64,000 nt of DNA from Thiomonas bhubaneswarensis (GTDB lineage Bacteria > Pseudomonadota > Gammaproteobacteria > Burkholderiales > Burkholderiaceae_C), in assembly GCF_001418255.1 (NCBI RefSeq), contig NZ_LIPV01000005.1, positions 1-64,000 on the forward strand. The letters are read 5' to 3'. The translations under genes were made by a program, and so were the position numbers. The notes beneath the pieces are model-generated. The model was given only the letters and a program-made list of their open reading frames with translations. It did not search any database and had not been told where the DNA came from. Shown in pieces: positions 15,683-24,951 of this stretch (positions within the stretch are counted from its first letter, which is position 1; each line of letters opens with the position of its first letter).

Positions 15683-16075
15683 CTGCAGTGTTTGAGGACT
15701 ACGGCGGTTGCCATGCACTGACCCCAACGACCAAAAATCCCGCGATGGCGTGAACAATTTCACGCCATCCCCTAAAGATTGCTGCCACATCGGGGTTCTA
15801 CCCCTGGATCGACTTTACGTTCACCATAAAAATTGCGTCAGGTTGATGTCAGAAACCTCAGCTTCGAGCAAATCAATTCTGACATTGATTTTTCGCAAAA
15901 GAATGGAGACATGCAGTGCACACTACGGGGATGGGTCTAATGGGAGACCGTGTCTGGAGGAGACGATATTCGGCGCCTCAATTCTGGCGGCAAAGCGCGA
16001 ATTGCGGCCACGACGAAACGACTGACGGATTGGAGCGGGACGACCATTCATCAGTGCGCGTAAGGACATGACGGC
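15683..16075. other. Intergenic region upstream of the GAF-GGDEF-EAL gene
   Basis: About 390 bp with no convincing gene; a 105-codon frame at 15708-16025 has no recognisable features and poor codon character. It contains a perfect hairpin (15744-15769). AAGGA lies shortly before the ATG at 16076. The promoter for the signalling genes probably lies here, but I cannot pick a clear pair of boxes. Confidence 0.4.
15744..15769. repeat. Perfect 11-bp inverted repeat
   Basis: GATGGCGTGAA and TTCACGCCATC pair perfectly around the loop CAAT. On the minus strand the stem is followed after a few bases by five Ts; on the plus strand it follows the CZB gene by 62 nt. It may end CZB transcription or be a regulator site. 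Confidence 0.55.
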
Positions 16076-18004
16076 ATGATGGATCAACTACTGCCGCCGT
16101 GTGAACAGCCCATTCGATTGGTGCCCATTCGGGGTGAACCAGAGGAAGCCTCGTCCTGGCGCGTTCTCAGCCTTCCTTGCGAGCATTCCACCGGATCCGT
16201 CAGCGGTGCACATGAGCGCGAACGGCTACTCGTCGCACTTGCTGGAGCGCTGGGAGGATTGATCGATCCCGCCGACTGCGCATCGGTCATGCAAAGCCTC
16301 ATCGAGGAAATCGTGACCGCGTCTGACCAAATTACGCTGGCTTGGGCGTGGATTGGCAAACCGGAGGATGAGGCCATTGCGCCTCTATGCGTGGCAGGAC
16401 AAGAGGAGGTTTTCGGCCGCGCGATGCGTATCAACCGCGACCCTACGACTGCACACTGCCCGATCTTTCAGGCGCTAACGCAACATCGCATCATCTATAT
16501 GCCCATGTCTCCACGCAGCCCTTACAAACCATGGAGGCGTGCAGCTCAACAATATGGCTTCGAAGAAGTGCTTGCCGTTCCGATTGATCTTGATGTAACG
16601 GGTCAACACGGTGTGGTTGTGTTTTACGCGGTTGAGCGGGGCTACTTTGCCCGTATCGGGATGCAACCCTTTCGTGCGCTCGCCAAGCTTGGCCAGGTTG
16701 CTGTGCATCAAGCACAGCTCATCACCCGCCTCCAAATCCAAAGTTCGATCGATCCGTTGTGTGGCACGCTCAATCGCCACGCGACTGAGCAAATTCTGGA
16801 ACAAGAATTTTCTCGTGCGCGACTCAGCCACGACGGCTTTGGGCTGATCCTGCTTGATCTTGACCGCTTCAAGCTCATCAACGACTCCTACGGACACATG
16901 GCCGGAGATGAAGCCCTGCGCGAAACCGTCTCCGTGCTGCGTCGACATGTCAGGTCCTCGGATCACATCGGACGGTGGGGAGGTGAGGAGTTTCTTGTCA
17001 TCCTCCCTCACCAAACGATTGAACAGGTTTATGCCACGGCCGAGCGATTGCGCAGAGCAATCGAGTCGATCTGCGTCAAGCATGAAGGTCGCTGCATCCA
17101 ATTCACCGCAAGTTTTGGCATCACGACATGGTCAGGTCAGTCCTGCACACCGGAACGCCTGATCTCGCGACTCGATTCATTTCTCTATGACGCAAAACGC
17201 TTGGGGCGCAACCAGGTGCGAGGTGCTGACGGGCGCGGCAGCGAGACGCTGTCTCTCGGAGCGCAAATCCAGGTGGCGTTGGAGACCCAGCGCATGCGTG
17301 TGGCGTATCAGCCGTTGGTTGACCTGCGCACTGGCGCTGTGGTCGCACAGGAGGCACTGGCCCGACTGATTACAGCTGAGGGCACCGTCATGCCAGCCAG
17401 CGCTTTTATCGGTGCGGCACACCGTCTGCGCATGGAATGGCGGATCGACGAAGCTGTATCGCGCCAAGCGCTGGCGCACTGTCTGGCGAGCACGCAGCAG
17501 GGTGTACACCCTCAAAGACATCTCATCAATTGTTCGGCGGATTTTCTGGCACGTCCGGACTGCATTGAAAGATTGCTCAGTGCCGCAGAACGCAATTGCG
17601 CGGATTGCGCTGACGTGTTGCATGGCCCGCACAAGCCAGTCATCATTGAAGTCACCGAGCGCCAGTTGCTCGGCGATCCCGCAAAAACGCGGCAACTGCT
17701 ACAGCCCTTGCTCGATTTCGGATTCGAACTCGCTGTGGATGACTTCGGGAGCGGCTACTCGTCGTTTCTGTATCTGCTCGACCTTCCGGTGCGCTACCTC
17801 AAAATCGAAGGCGAACTCGTGCGCCGCTCTGTGGGGGAGTCACGCGCACGCACCATGATCGAGGCCATTCAGGCCATGGCTCGGCGCTTGGGCATTTGCA
17901 CCATTGCCGAGGGCATCGAAGACCAAGCAACCTGTGACTTGATGCGCGACCTCGGTATCGACTGGGGACAAGGTTACTTGATTGGACGGCCGGAAATTTC
18001 CTGA
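16076..18004 (+). CDS. GAF-GGDEF-EAL bifunctional c-di-GMP enzyme
   Basis: 642-residue soluble protein. A GAF-like sensor domain (about 45-215), a GGDEF domain (about 225-380, active site GGEEF in RWGGEEFLVI, with DLDRFKLINDSYGH) and an EAL domain (about 395-640, signature QEALAR, DDFGSGYSSF, ending DWGQGYLIG). Both catalytic signatures look intact, so it could make and break c-di-GMP. A cluster of cysteines lies before the third EAL block (NCADCADVLHG). No membrane helix. It precedes the sulfur-transport genes by 26 nt and may share their transcript. Confidence 0.92.
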   Translation: MMDQLLPPCEQPIRLVPIRGEPEEASSWRVLSLPCEHSTGSVSGAHERERLLVALAGALGGLIDPADCASVMQSLIEEIVTASDQITLAWAWIGKPEDEAIAPLCVAGQEEVFGRAMRINRDPTTAHCPIFQALTQHRIIYMPMSPRSPYKPWRRAAQQYGFEEVLAVPIDLDVTGQHGVVVFYAVERGYFARIGMQPFRALAKLGQVAVHQAQLITRLQIQSSIDPLCGTLNRHATEQILEQEFSRARLSHDGFGLILLDLDRFKLINDSYGHMAGDEALRETVSVLRRHVRSSDHIGRWGGEEFLVILPHQTIEQVYATAERLRRAIESICVKHEGRCIQFTASFGITTWSGQSCTPERLISRLDSFLYDAKRLGRNQVRGADGRGSETLSLGAQIQVALETQRMRVAYQPLVDLRTGAVVAQEALARLITAEGTVMPASAFIGAAHRLRMEWRIDEAVSRQALAHCLASTQQGVHPQRHLINCSADFLARPDCIERLLSAAERNCADCADVLHGPHKPVIIEVTERQLLGDPAKTRQLLQPLLDFGFELAVDDFGSGYSSFLYLLDLPVRYLKIEGELVRRSVGESRARTMIEAIQAMARRLGICTIAEGIEDQATCDLMRDLGIDWGQGYLIGRPEIS

Positions 18005-18030
18005 AAAAGAACCCAGAGGGAGGAGAAACC

Positions 18031-18474
18031 ATGTTTCATATTGACTATGCCCTGTTTGCACCCTGGCACGCGCTGGCTGGTGGCGTGATGATCGGAGCGG
18101 CCGCCGGCATCATGGCGCTGTTGGGAGGAAAAGTCATGGGTTGCAGCGGAATCGCAGGTGGCAATTTGCATGATCTGATCGAAGGCATACCCACTCAGGC
18201 CTGGCGATGGTCGTTTTTGCTGGGGGTCCTGCTGGGCACCGTCGGGTGGCTTGTACTTGAGGGGCCGATTCCCGGCGCATCTCAACCTCTGCCATGGCTT
18301 GGTTACACCGTCGGAGGATTGGCTGTTGGCTTTGGCACACGGCTGGGTTCAGGCTGCACCAGCGGACATGGCGTGTGCGGAATTCCCCGGTTGTCCCAGC
18401 GTTCGCTCGTTGCGGTGGCCTGCTTTTTTTGCACGGCCATGTTGACCGTGTTCATTTCCCACCATCTTGTGTGA
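18031..18474 (+). CDS. YeeE/YedE-family sulfur transport protein
   Basis: 147-residue membrane protein with four hydrophobic segments. It has the family cysteine motifs KVMGCSGIAGG and GSGCTSGHGVCG. In E. coli and structural work on relatives this family imports thiosulfate. A strong ribosome site (GGGAGGAG) precedes the start. Together with the next gene it forms the two-part YeeE/DUF6691 arrangement common in sulfur-metabolising proteobacteria. Confidence 0.88.
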   Translation: MFHIDYALFAPWHALAGGVMIGAAAGIMALLGGKVMGCSGIAGGNLHDLIEGIPTQAWRWSFLLGVLLGTVGWLVLEGPIPGASQPLPWLGYTVGGLAVGFGTRLGSGCTSGHGVCGIPRLSQRSLVAVACFFCTAMLTVFISHHLV

Positions 18475-18482
18475 GGCAAACC

Positions 18483-19253
18483 ATGATGAATCTGATTGCC
18501 ATGGTCTGCGGCCTCTTGTTCAGTCTCGGTCTCTTGGTCTCTGGCATGGTTGATCCGGATAAAGTGATCGGCTTTCTGAATATCGCCGGGCATTGGGACC
18601 CCAGTTTGGCGTTCGTGATGATTGGAGCAATCCTCACCAATCTACTTCCGATGCGGCTGGCCATGCGGCGCAAGGAATCCATGTTGTTGCACTGCCCAAT
18701 GGATCTACCGAAAGCGTCGCAAATCACCAAGCGTCTTGTCTTTGGCAGCGTGATTTTCGGCCTGGGTTGGGGTTTGAGCGGCATCTGTCCTGGTCCTGCT
18801 CTGGTCAATATTGGTACTGCACAGCCCGATCGCTTGCTGTTTTTTGTGTTTATGGTTCTCGGCATGGGGGGCTATGAAATCTGGAATCGGCAAATCTCGA
18901 ACCAACGTACCCCCGTCGCACATTTTTCTGACGCATTGGAACTTCTGCCATTGGGACGAGAGATCCAGCCGCCGCTGCGTGCCAAACTTGCCGCGCAGGG
19001 AGATGGCCATCAGATGACGATCCTGATTGATACGCCGCTTTCTGTGGGTGAACGGTACTGGGTGATGCAATCAGGACAAACGCGGCGACAGGCGCGCTGT
19101 TATGTGGTGCAACACTTTCGCCCAGGCGTTCGAGAGGGCGACATAGCCAGCGCCGTCCTGGTTGCTTATCTCTTACTCGACATTCCTGAGCCAGCCCTTG
19201 TCGATGACTCAGCCAGTTCACCATTGAACTCTGCGCAAAAGGAAATGGCATGA
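18483..19253 (+). CDS. DUF6691/YeeE-like membrane protein with extra C-terminal domain
   Basis: 256 residues. Residues 1-140 are the normal DUF6691 membrane half-transporter ([16 protein letters not shown], and the signature [19 protein letters not shown]). Normal relatives stop there. Here a soluble tail of about 115 residues follows ([18 protein letters not shown], then [15 protein letters not shown] and [10 protein letters not shown]). The tail resembles part of the 134-residue protein at 14895. It overlaps the MCP-like gene by 4 nt. The fusion suggests a link between sulfur uptake and the signalling genes; that is inference. Confidence 0.8.
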   Translation: MMNLIAMVCGLLFSLGLLVSGMVDPDKVIGFLNIAGHWDPSLAFVMIGAILTNLLPMRLAMRRKESMLLHCPMDLPKASQITKRLVFGSVIFGLGWGLSGICPGPALVNIGTAQPDRLLFFVFMVLGMGGYEIWNRQISNQRTPVAHFSDALELLPLGREIQPPLRAKLAAQGDGHQMTILIDTPLSVGERYWVMQSGQTRRQARCYVVQHFRPGVREGDIASAVLVAYLLLDIPEPALVDDSASSPLNSAQKEMA

Positions 19254-20473
19254 CAACGACGTTAAGCGAGAGCACAACGCGCGATGCCGCACGCTCTCAT
19301 CTGTTGCTCTGGGCGATTCCAGCCCTGTTGATGACATTTGGTGAGGAGGGATGGCGTTTGCAGGAAAGTAACGCTGCAGCCGACGAATTTGCGATGGCAG
19401 GCGGAATCGACTTGTCGCGCGATGCCCCCACTTGGCTGCCGAGCACGGCCAAGGATTTAGCCTTGTCGCAAGACGGCACCGCAAACCGCCAGTCACCGAA
19501 ATTCCTTGGGGTGGAAAGGCAGATCGGAGCGAGACCATGCCGGCTGCACATCACGGCCTGGCCCAGTGCGCAAGACTTGCTCCTCGTCCAGATGATTGAT
19601 CTTTCAGCACGTCAGTTTGCCGAGACAACCACACGCGATGTCATCAATATTGTCAACAGTTCGGGCAGGGTTCTGGGGCAGACTGCTGACCAGATCTATG
19701 CCACCATCGAGGGCGTTGAGCAGGGTCTACGCACCACGGAAATGAGCGAAGTCGATAACAGGACGCATGTCGACTCGCTCGTGGGCAATGTCAAATCAAT
19801 CTCGACGATTGCATCGGATATTCGCGCCATCGCATCCCAAACCAATCTTCTGGCCTTGAACGCGGCAATCGAAGCAGCGCGGGCCGGCGAAGCGGGGCGC
19901 GGATTCGCCGTCGTCGCCGACGAAGTCAAGAATCTATCGCGGCGGGTTCAAGCCGCGACCCAAAGCATTACCGAACTTGCCGACGGAATCCGTGGCGTGT
20001 CCGGGGGAATCAAATCGGCATGCCATGCGTCGATGCAATCCGTCGAGGCTTCGCACGCTCTGCTCGAACGTTCAACAGCCGATGTAATGCAGATGCGGCG
20101 GGTTTCGCATGTTTCCAGTCTTCGTGCAGCGAAAGGCGGTCATCGACTTTTTGTTTTCCGCGTGCAAGGAGATCTGGAACGTGAGGCGCCGTTGCTCAAG
20201 CCTGATAGTCTGGCCACGCACCATAGCTGCGGCCTCGGGGATTGGTATGAGGCCAATCGCAGCACGCAGCTGGGACGGCTGGCCAGTTTTCAGGCCCTGG
20301 AGAAACCGCACGCCCGCCTTCATGAGTTGGTGCGTGATTTCGCCAAGCTCCTGCAGGAAAGGCAGCGGCACAAGGCGCTTGGGCTCATGCAAGATATCGA
20401 CCGAGAACTGGAGATACTGCTAGCTGCCATCGACACATTGATACGCGAAATTGAAACCGTGCTTGAGGGATGA
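19250..20473 (+). CDS. Soluble MCP-like protein: PAS, MCP signalling, CZB
   Basis: 407 residues, no membrane helix. A PAS-like N-terminus ([20 protein letters not shown]) is followed by a short MCP signalling coiled coil with the kinase-contact hairpin ([37 protein letters not shown]) and a C-terminal CZB zinc domain ([20 protein letters not shown]). CZB domains in soluble chemoreceptors and in diguanylate cyclases sense zinc or hypochlorite. The signalling region is short, so it may act locally on the neighbouring c-di-GMP enzymes rather than in the main array. Confidence 0.88.
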   Translation: MTTTLSESTTRDAARSHLLLWAIPALLMTFGEEGWRLQESNAAADEFAMAGGIDLSRDAPTWLPSTAKDLALSQDGTANRQSPKFLGVERQIGARPCRLHITAWPSAQDLLLVQMIDLSARQFAETTTRDVINIVNSSGRVLGQTADQIYATIEGVEQGLRTTEMSEVDNRTHVDSLVGNVKSISTIASDIRAIASQTNLLALNAAIEAARAGEAGRGFAVVADEVKNLSRRVQAATQSITELADGIRGVSGGIKSACHASMQSVEASHALLERSTADVMQMRRVSHVSSLRAAKGGHRLFVFRVQGDLEREAPLLKPDSLATHHSCGLGDWYEANRSTQLGRLASFQALEKPHARLHELVRDFAKLLQERQRHKALGLMQDIDRELEILLAAIDTLIREIETVLEG

Positions 20474-20541
20474 GATACCCCCAGCTCACCAGGCATGTCG
20501 TGCCCCGATGCCAGTAAACAAATCGAGGATTTGAGTGGACG

Positions 20542-23500
20542 ATGACACGATCTGAAATTTCCAGTGCACTGGTGATGCGAGCTTTCGACGCCATCCCGGA
20601 GTCCTGCGTGCTGACCGATGCCGATCAGACCATCATCACGGTCAACCGTGCCTTCACTGCGCTGACCGGCTACACGGAACAAGAAGTGATTGGACAGACC
20701 TGTCGCATCCTTCAAGGACCACGCACCGACCCCGTCGCACTCGAAAAGATGCGCCTGGCCATCCAGGCCGGGGAGGTATTCCGCGGATGTCTGTGCAACT
20801 ATCGCAAGGATGGCACGACCTTCTGGAACTCGATCACGATCACCCCATTGCGCGATGCCAAAGGCCAAATCACCCACTTCGTCAGTGTGCAGCGGGATGA
20901 CACAGAAAAGCATCAAATCTGGGAAACCCTGCGCGAGCAGTCGATTCATGACCCCCTGACCCACCTGCCCAATCGGGCCGGGTTGGTGCAGCACCTCACT
21001 CTGGCAATTGCCAGAGCGCAGCGCGATCACAAGATGTTGGCCCTGGGCATCATCGACCTCGACGATTTCAAGCCCGTCAACGACACCTGGGGACATGCCG
21101 CCGGTGACATCCTCCTCGCCGAATTCGCACAGCGTCTAGGCCATCAGCTTCGCGCGGTCGACTTTCTTGCTCGACTCGGTGGCGATGAATTCGTGGTGGT
21201 GTTGGAGGGGCTGGCATCCGAACAACTCCAGAGCCAGATCGTCAATCTGGCGCGTCGTTTGCACACGGCAGTCGAAACCCCTTTCGAAGTCATGCCCAGG
21301 CAGTTTGCCGAAGTCGGCATGAGCATGGGCGTGGCCATCTACCCTGGCGACGGGCAGGAACCCGACGCCCTCATGCGCTTGGCCGATGCTGCGCTGTATG
21401 AGGCGAAGTCACAAAAAGCGAACCGTCCGCATTGGTGGCGTTGTCACAGCAGCCTCTGCGAGGGCGGATTCGAGCAACCATCCCTCTATCTGCCCAGCGA
21501 ACTCGACGCCTATGGGCCCAAAGCCAGTGAACTGCTCATTCAGATCCAGGATCACCTGCAGCATGTCGGTGCGCAGTTTGTCCGGGAGTTTTATGCCGAA
21601 GTACATCAACGGCGTGAGCCATCAGCCATCCTCGGGCATCTCAGTGCCGAGGAATATGCGCATTTGCAGGACAAGCAGATGGAGCATCTGCGCCAGTTGC
21701 TGTCCCCTGCGACATCGGAATCCCAGCACCAAGCGCAAGCTGCGCAACTGGGGCAAGTCCACGCCTTGATCGGACTGGATGCCAGCGAGATGATCCTGGC
21801 CATGCAGGATTACACCAGTCTGGTCCATCGTGCGATTCAATCCCTGCCCTGGCGTAGCGATCGCCGCACGGAACTCATGGGTGTCATCGGCGAGCGGCTC
21901 AAACGAGAAATGCATTGGGAGCTCCAAGGCATGCGACAGATCGAGCAAGCGCGGCAGAGCGTGCTCGCCAATCTCGATTCGATGGCCGAGGACTGGAGCC
22001 GCAAGCAGGAAGGCAGCCTGATTGCCATGGCACTGCAGGCCTTGCTCCGCCACTTACATGGGCTTCGGGGTGCCGCTTATGGTGAAGCGGATGCACATGG
22101 ACAGATTTCCCCGGTTGCCGAGGCAGGGGTTGTCGAGATCTATCTGTCGGACCTGTCGCAGTCCGGGGTGGCGCTCACCTTTGATCCTCAAAATCCGCAG
22201 GTTGGCCAGAGCAGTACTGTGCGCGCCTGGGTGACTGGCCAGATTGCAACCGTGCCAAACTACGCAACGGTCGACACGCTCGCCGATGTGGCTCCCATTG
22301 CGCGCAAGCATGGCATTCGCAGTGCAGCAACCGTGCCGGTTTTCGATATTCAAGGCAATCCGGTCGGTGTCATTACCCTCTTTGGTGGCTATCCATGCCA
22401 GTTTGAGTCCTGGGCGGCACAACTCTGGCTACGTTCATTGCAACAATTTTTCCAGCGCCATGCCAAATCAATCTCGGCAGGTCGCGCTGCGATCGGCATG
22501 CCGTCGTCACAAGAACGCCAACGCTATCGGCGCTTACTGCACAGTGATCGCCTCAAGATGTTCATGCAGCCCTTGGTGGATCTGTACACCGGGCGTTTGG
22601 TCAAGGTCGAAGCTTTGGCGCGCCTGCAAGACGGATCGGACTGGATCACGCCTGGGACCTTTCTTCCGGCTCTGGGTGCGCATGATCTCATTCATCTGTT
22701 TCGGAACGGGCTGTCGCAAGCACTGCAGTGGCTGCATCGCTGGGATACCGATGGGCTCGTGCTGGACGTCAGTGTCAATTTGCCTCCAACCGTCCTGGTT
22801 TCGCCCGAGTGTGTCGACTGGGTGCGTCATGCCTTGGAGGCAACCGGAATCGACCCGCATCGATTGATCCTGGAGCTTCTCGAAACGGAGGACATCGAGA
22901 ACCACGCGGCCCGCGACAAGGCCATTCAATCCCTGGCTGAACTCGGCGTGCAATTGGGAATGGATGATCTTGGGTCGGGTTACAGCGGCCTGCAACGCTT
23001 GCAGACTCTGCCGTTTCATGTCGTGAAAATCGATCAGGCCGCCGTGCGGCAGGCAATGGAAACGCCGGACCGATCGATTCCGTTTTTGGGCGCCTTGGTC
23101 CGAATGACGCAGGCCATGGGCATGCGCGTGGCGATGGAGGGCTTGGAATCCGAAGAACTGATCGAGATGGCGGCCTGTCTAGGGGTGGACTGGGGACAGG
23201 GCTTTGCCATAGCCAAACCGCTTGCGCCCGAAGCGATTCTGGCATGGGCGGTCGACTGGAACTGGACGCTCGATCCGGATCGACCGCGACATGCGCTGGG
23301 GAAGCAGGCCCAGATTTTTCGACAGGAATCGTTACCCTTCGACTGGAAACATGCGATTGAGACTCACAAAAAATGGAATGTGGCCTTCTTTGAACGTCTA
23401 AGGGGTCAGGGCAAACCATTGAATTGGAAAGTGGTCTGCCGTGATGATGTCTGTCAGCTGGGCCGCTGGCTCTATCGCCACCGTCAAACCGATGTACCAG

Positions 23501-23700
23501 CGTTGCGATCCTTGTATGAGCAAGCCCTGAAGACGCATGCCCAGTTTCATCACATGGCGGGGGACTTGGTGCGTCGTGCCGAACAAAATGGAGATGTCGT
23601 CAATGTTCTGGCGGAACTGCAAAATGGTGCTCTCGTCGACCAATCGAATCAATTGATCCATCTCCTGAATGCGCTCAGTGAGGCATCGATGAAGTTTTGA
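20542..23700 (+). CDS. PAS-GGDEF-globin-GAF-EAL-CZB signalling protein
   Basis: 1052-residue soluble protein with six domains: PAS (about 10-130), GGDEF (about 135-300; DLDDFKPVNDTWGH and RLGGDEFVV intact), a globin-coupled-sensor domain (about 320-470; QFVREFYAEV, LSAEEYAHLQDKQMEHL and proximal-His motif LGQVHALIGL), GAF (about 480-650), EAL (about 665-905; VEALARL, DDLGSGYSGL, DWGQGFAIAKP) and CZB (about 930-1010; VCQLGRWLY, HAQFHH). It could set c-di-GMP in response to oxygen/NO through haem, to a GAF ligand and to zinc or oxidants. A globin in the middle of the chain is unusual. Confidence 0.92.
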   Translation: MTRSEISSALVMRAFDAIPESCVLTDADQTIITVNRAFTALTGYTEQEVIGQTCRILQGPRTDPVALEKMRLAIQAGEVFRGCLCNYRKDGTTFWNSITITPLRDAKGQITHFVSVQRDDTEKHQIWETLREQSIHDPLTHLPNRAGLVQHLTLAIARAQRDHKMLALGIIDLDDFKPVNDTWGHAAGDILLAEFAQRLGHQLRAVDFLARLGGDEFVVVLEGLASEQLQSQIVNLARRLHTAVETPFEVMPRQFAEVGMSMGVAIYPGDGQEPDALMRLADAALYEAKSQKANRPHWWRCHSSLCEGGFEQPSLYLPSELDAYGPKASELLIQIQDHLQHVGAQFVREFYAEVHQRREPSAILGHLSAEEYAHLQDKQMEHLRQLLSPATSESQHQAQAAQLGQVHALIGLDASEMILAMQDYTSLVHRAIQSLPWRSDRRTELMGVIGERLKREMHWELQGMRQIEQARQSVLANLDSMAEDWSRKQEGSLIAMALQALLRHLHGLRGAAYGEADAHGQISPVAEAGVVEIYLSDLSQSGVALTFDPQNPQVGQSSTVRAWVTGQIATVPNYATVDTLADVAPIARKHGIRSAATVPVFDIQGNPVGVITLFGGYPCQFESWAAQLWLRSLQQFFQRHAKSISAGRAAIGMPSSQERQRYRRLLHSDRLKMFMQPLVDLYTGRLVKVEALARLQDGSDWITPGTFLPALGAHDLIHLFRNGLSQALQWLHRWDTDGLVLDVSVNLPPTVLVSPECVDWVRHALEATGIDPHRLILELLETEDIENHAARDKAIQSLAELGVQLGMDDLGSGYSGLQRLQTLPFHVVKIDQAAVRQAMETPDRSIPFLGALVRMTQAMGMRVAMEGLESEELIEMAACLGVDWGQGFAIAKPLAPEAILAWAVDWNWTLDPDRPRHALGKQAQIFRQESLPFDWKHAIETHKKWNVAFFERLRGQGKPLNWKVVCRDDVCQLGRWLYRHRQTDVPALRSLYEQALKTHAQFHHMAGDLVRRAEQNGDVVNVLAELQNGALVDQSNQLIHLLNALSEASMKF

Positions 23701-24137
23701 AGTGTTTGTGCCAAGTGGTCGTGTCGAAAGAAAATTGACTCGTAGGCACTTTGCATCGTTTTGGAATGGCTACTCATCGGCCTGAACGGCATCTAGGCCG
23801 TCTCGCGCAATGGCCGATGTCGACCCGCCCCATAAGAGTCATTCGCTTTATGAGAAGCGGACTCACATACGCCTCCGCTTCTCGAAATTCACCTGCAATT
23901 GCACCGGTCAGCCCCCCTCAATCGAGACCGGATCGCGAGAGGGCCGGCCGTTGACTCATGGACTTGGCCGTCTCGATGGCGTTGTCTCAAAAACTGTGGT
24001 TTGTGAGGCGATGCCATTCCGCAAAAAGCGAGCCGATGAGGACTGCGCAATGTTTCGTTACGTTGCGACACATGTCCTGCATTGACGAATCGCCTTTACA
24101 GAATAACAATGATTCGCATTACGTTGATGGAGCGGCA
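23701..24137. other. Gene-free region before the outer-membrane protein gene
   Basis: 437 bp with no convincing coding frame. Just before the next ATG lies CAATGATTCGCATTACG, a partial palindrome reminiscent of a Fur-type site, but the match is weak. No terminator hairpin with T-run was seen after the 1052-residue gene. Confidence 0.35.
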
Positions 24138-24938
24138 ATGCGAATCATCCAGTGGACCCGAGGCTTAGCTTGTGTGGGCGGCTTGTTTCTCGGCGCGCAA
24201 GCGCAGGCGCAGTCATGGTCGGTGCAGCCATGCGATGTGGACGACTACATCACCAAAGCCATCGGGATCGAGGAACCATGGTTAGAAAATGCGGCCTATG
24301 TCTTTGCCCAGACCAACACCAATGGCACGCCACGGTCGCTGACGCTTTCCCCTGAGATCGAGGGCCAGTTCAGTGAGCGTCTGGGCATGGAGCTCGATCT
24401 TCCAGCCTACACCGCGAACGCGCCTTTCGGGCGTGGAAATGGAGCGTTTGGCCCCGTCGCAGCGGGATTGAAGTTTGCGGCTTTGCATACCTGTGATTTG
24501 AGCGAGGGGCGTGCCAGCCTATTGACGGCCGAAGTGGAAGGCCAGTACTGGGCCGACCCGCGCCCAAGTGTGCTGCCGGGGCAAGGCAATGCGGTGACGG
24601 CTCAGGTGATGTGGGCGCAGCTCTGGTATCCCTGGTTCACCCAGGGAGAGGCTGGCTATACCCAACGCATCGGGACGGGTATCGCCAGTGGCTGGTTCCT
24701 CAACACCAGTTTGGGGCATGCCATAGGGACTGCTTATGCTGCGCAAGTGGAAGTGGAAGTCGACAACCAGTTGGTCATGGACGACGGACGGCGGGGTATG
24801 GAGGGAAGTGTGATGCCACAAATTGCTTACCACCTCACACAACAATGGCTGCTGGCCCTTGGTGAACAGGCGTCATTTCAACAAGGTACGTCGCATCCGC
24901 AATGGTCCACTTGGGTGATGCTGGAGCGGGAATTCTGA
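24138..24938 (+). CDS. Exported protein of unknown function, possible outer-membrane barrel
   Basis: 266 residues; start at 24138 gives a clean signal peptide (MRIIQWTRGLACVGGLFLG, then AQAQAQ). The mature part has alternating strand pattern, many aromatic residues and a C-terminal aromatic residue (MLEREF), as in outer-membrane beta barrels. No family recognised. It ends 13 nt before the IS5 element and is the last gene of the signalling cargo. Confidence 0.7.
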   Translation: MRIIQWTRGLACVGGLFLGAQAQAQSWSVQPCDVDDYITKAIGIEEPWLENAAYVFAQTNTNGTPRSLTLSPEIEGQFSERLGMELDLPAYTANAPFGRGNGAFGPVAAGLKFAALHTCDLSEGRASLLTAEVEGQYWADPRPSVLPGQGNAVTAQVMWAQLWYPWFTQGEAGYTQRIGTGIASGWFLNTSLGHAIGTAYAAQVEVEVDNQLVMDDGRRGMEGSVMPQIAYHLTQQWLLALGEQASFQQGTSHPQWSTWVMLEREF

Positions 24939-24951
24939 GGTGATGGGCTAA

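Noticed and set aside
15708-16025. 105-codon frame before the GAF-GGDEF-EAL gene
   Set aside because: No recognisable features, crosses a perfect hairpin, codon use unlike neighbours; treated as intergenic.
24110-24137. Fur box upstream of the exported protein gene
   Set aside because: Match to the consensus is too weak to call as a feature.
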